Source: Hydractinia symbiolongicarpus
Lineage: Eukaryota; Cnidaria; Hydrozoa; Anthoathecata; Hydractiniidae
Length of the DNA stretch: 64,000 nucleotides
NCBI RefSeq assembly: GCF_029227915.1
Contig: NC_079888.1
Coordinates: 24,868,501-24,932,500, forward strand
Direction: 5' to 3'
Shown: positions 63,096 to 64,000 of the stretch, in pieces
How positions within the stretch are numbered: position 1 is the stretch's first letter
Layout of the letters: every line of letters starts with the position of its first letter
Made by a program: the position numbers and the translations under genes
The notes under the pieces: generated by a model
What the model was told of the DNA's origin: nothing
Databases searched by the model: none
What the model saw: the letters and a program-made list of their open reading frames with translations, nothing else

Positions 63096-64000
63096 GAGAC
63101 TTGTAGTTTTCAGAAATGTTTTCATTTTTTATGAGACGCTTTATGAAAGTTGTTTAATCGCCGGCAAACAAAAACCCGCGATTTCCCGTAAATCCCGGGC
63201 TTGGCCCGTATAGTCGAATGTATACAAAGAAAGTACCCTGTGAGTAAACTCATTTCCGAAACGATTTTTTAAATTATCTTTTCACCACTAAAACGCATGA
63301 GACTTGCAGTTTTCAAAAATGTTTTCATTTTTGATGAGAGGCTTAATAAAAGAGGTTTAATCGCCGGCAAACGAAATCCCGCGATTTCCCGTAAATCCCG
63401 GGCTTGGCCCGTATAGTCGAATGTATACAAAGAAAGTACCCAGGGAGTAAACTCATTTCCCGAACGATTTTTTAAATTTTTTTTTCACCACTAAAACGCA
63501 TGAGACTTGTAGTTTTCAAAAATGTTTTCATTTTTGATGAGACGCTGAATAAAAGAAGTTTAATCGCCGGTAAACGAAAACCCGCGACTTCCCGTAAATC
63601 CCGGACTCGGCCCGTATAGTCAAAAGTATACAAAGAAAGTACCCGGGGTGTAAACTCATTTCCCGAACGATTTTTTAAATTATTATTTCACCACTAAAGC
63701 CCATGAGACTTGTAGTTTTTAAAAATGTTTTCATTTTTGATGAGACGCTGAATAACAGAAGTTTAATTGCCGGCAAACGAAAACCCGCGACTTCCCGTAA
63801 ATCCCGGACTCGGCCCGTATAGTCAAAAGTATACAAAGAGAGTACCCAGGGAGTAAACTCATTTCCCGAACGATTTTTTAAATTAATTTTCACCACTAAA
63901 ACGCAAGAGACTTGTAGTTTTCAGAAATGTTTTCATTTTTTATGAGACGCTTTATGAAAGTTGTTTAATCGCCGGCAAACAAAAACCCGCGATTTCCCGT

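Larger units (their letters stand above)
1..64000 (+). repeat. Satellite DNA array, ~203-bp monomer, head to tail, ~316 copies
   Basis: The motif GTACCC(A/G/T)GGG.GTAAAC recurs at 1, 204, 406, 608, 811, 1013 and so on to the right edge, at steps of 202 or 203 bp. Every copy is in the same direction and each follows the previous one without a spacer. Conserved blocks in order are GTACCC, GTAAACTCATTTCC, a T-rich segment, TTTCACCACTAAA, GCATGAGACTTGTAG, AAAATGTTTTCATTTTTGATG, GTTTAATCGCCGGCAAACGA, CCCGTAAATCCCGG, GGCCCGTATAGTC and GTATACAAAGAAA. Copies differ mainly at subtype-diagnostic positions. No unique sequence, mobile element or inverted segment was seen, and both ends of the window cut through the array. 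Such arrays in eukaryotes usually form centromeric or pericentromeric heterochromatin; that location is inferred here, not shown. The family and species are not recognised. Confidence 0.98.
56744..64000 (+). repeat. Block copied at 6084-bp (30-monomer) offset (56744-57916 matches 62828-64000)
   Basis: Shared rare marks are AAAGAGAGTACCC, CGCAAGAGACTTG, CATTTTTTATGAG, GACGCTTTATGAAAG and CTGAATAACAG. Inside each copy the same E-type monomer recurs after 811 bp (four monomers): about 57003 and 57814, then about 63087 and 63898. The match runs to the window edge, so its right end is unknown. Confidence 0.75.

Noticed and set aside
1-64000. CRISPR array or bacterial repeat system
   Set aside because: There are no short repeats separated by unique spacers. 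The whole unit is repeated and what varies is lineage-specific point changes.
1-64000. Transposable element origin or insertion (terminal repeats, target-site duplications)
   Set aside because: No monomer is interrupted by foreign sequence. The internal inverted repeat is only 9 bp and has no flanking duplications.

Overview
The whole 64 kb window is one uninterrupted head-to-tail array of a satellite DNA. Its monomer is about 203 bp (202 or 203 bp in most copies), giving roughly 316 copies. Every copy runs in the same orientation. I found no gene, RNA gene, transposon, CRISPR array or unique spacer. The array starts and ends at the window edges without a boundary, so the real array is longer. 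Kilobase-scale homogenised tandem repeats with higher-order structure suggest a eukaryotic chromosome, most likely a centromeric, pericentromeric or other heterochromatic block. I do not recognise the repeat family and cannot name the species.

Monomer anatomy (register starting at GTACCC, consensus counted by hand): about 38% GC overall, but split in two. Positions 31-130 are about 26% GC with T-tracts and a near-perfect 9-bp inverted repeat with a TTTT loop (81-102). Positions 131-180 are about 62% GC and carry four CCCG motifs spaced 10, 9 and 11 bp. One monomer has about 13 CpG sites, clearly more than its base composition predicts. A subset of monomers (ending GTCGAATG rather than GTCAAAAG) carries, on the minus strand, all nine fixed bases of the mammalian CENP-B box core, but with the spacer one base short.

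Higher-order layout: monomers fall into recognisable subtypes (letters are mine). Module I has the order E-C-D-B and occurs around 8.9, 9.9, 30.0 and 31.4 kb, with variants near 3.7, 4.8, 16.4, 18.5, 34.1, 36.5, 39.9, 41.5, 44.8, 55.5, 56.5, 60.6 and 62.4 kb. Module II has the order J-F-K-L-H-G and is complete at 6.3, 21.7 and 38.5 kb. It is shortened at 13.4, 25.5 and 43.2 kb, and divergent L-H-G runs lie at 54.5, 59.6 and 61.4 kb. The first 2.4 kb is a simpler, locally homogenised run of B- and D-like monomers.

On top of this lie many segmental duplications that are whole numbers of monomers: 1, 2, 3, 5, 6, 7, 9, 10, 12/13, 15, 16, 25 and 30 monomers. The youngest by eye are a 9-monomer tandem duplication (59446-63095, no difference found) and a 15-monomer one (48708-54789, three differences found). 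The pattern is what repeated unequal crossover or replication-based amplification would leave. All open reading frames in the window are by-products of the repeat: the monomer is not a multiple of three, and the same 60-120 codon shadows recur on both strands.
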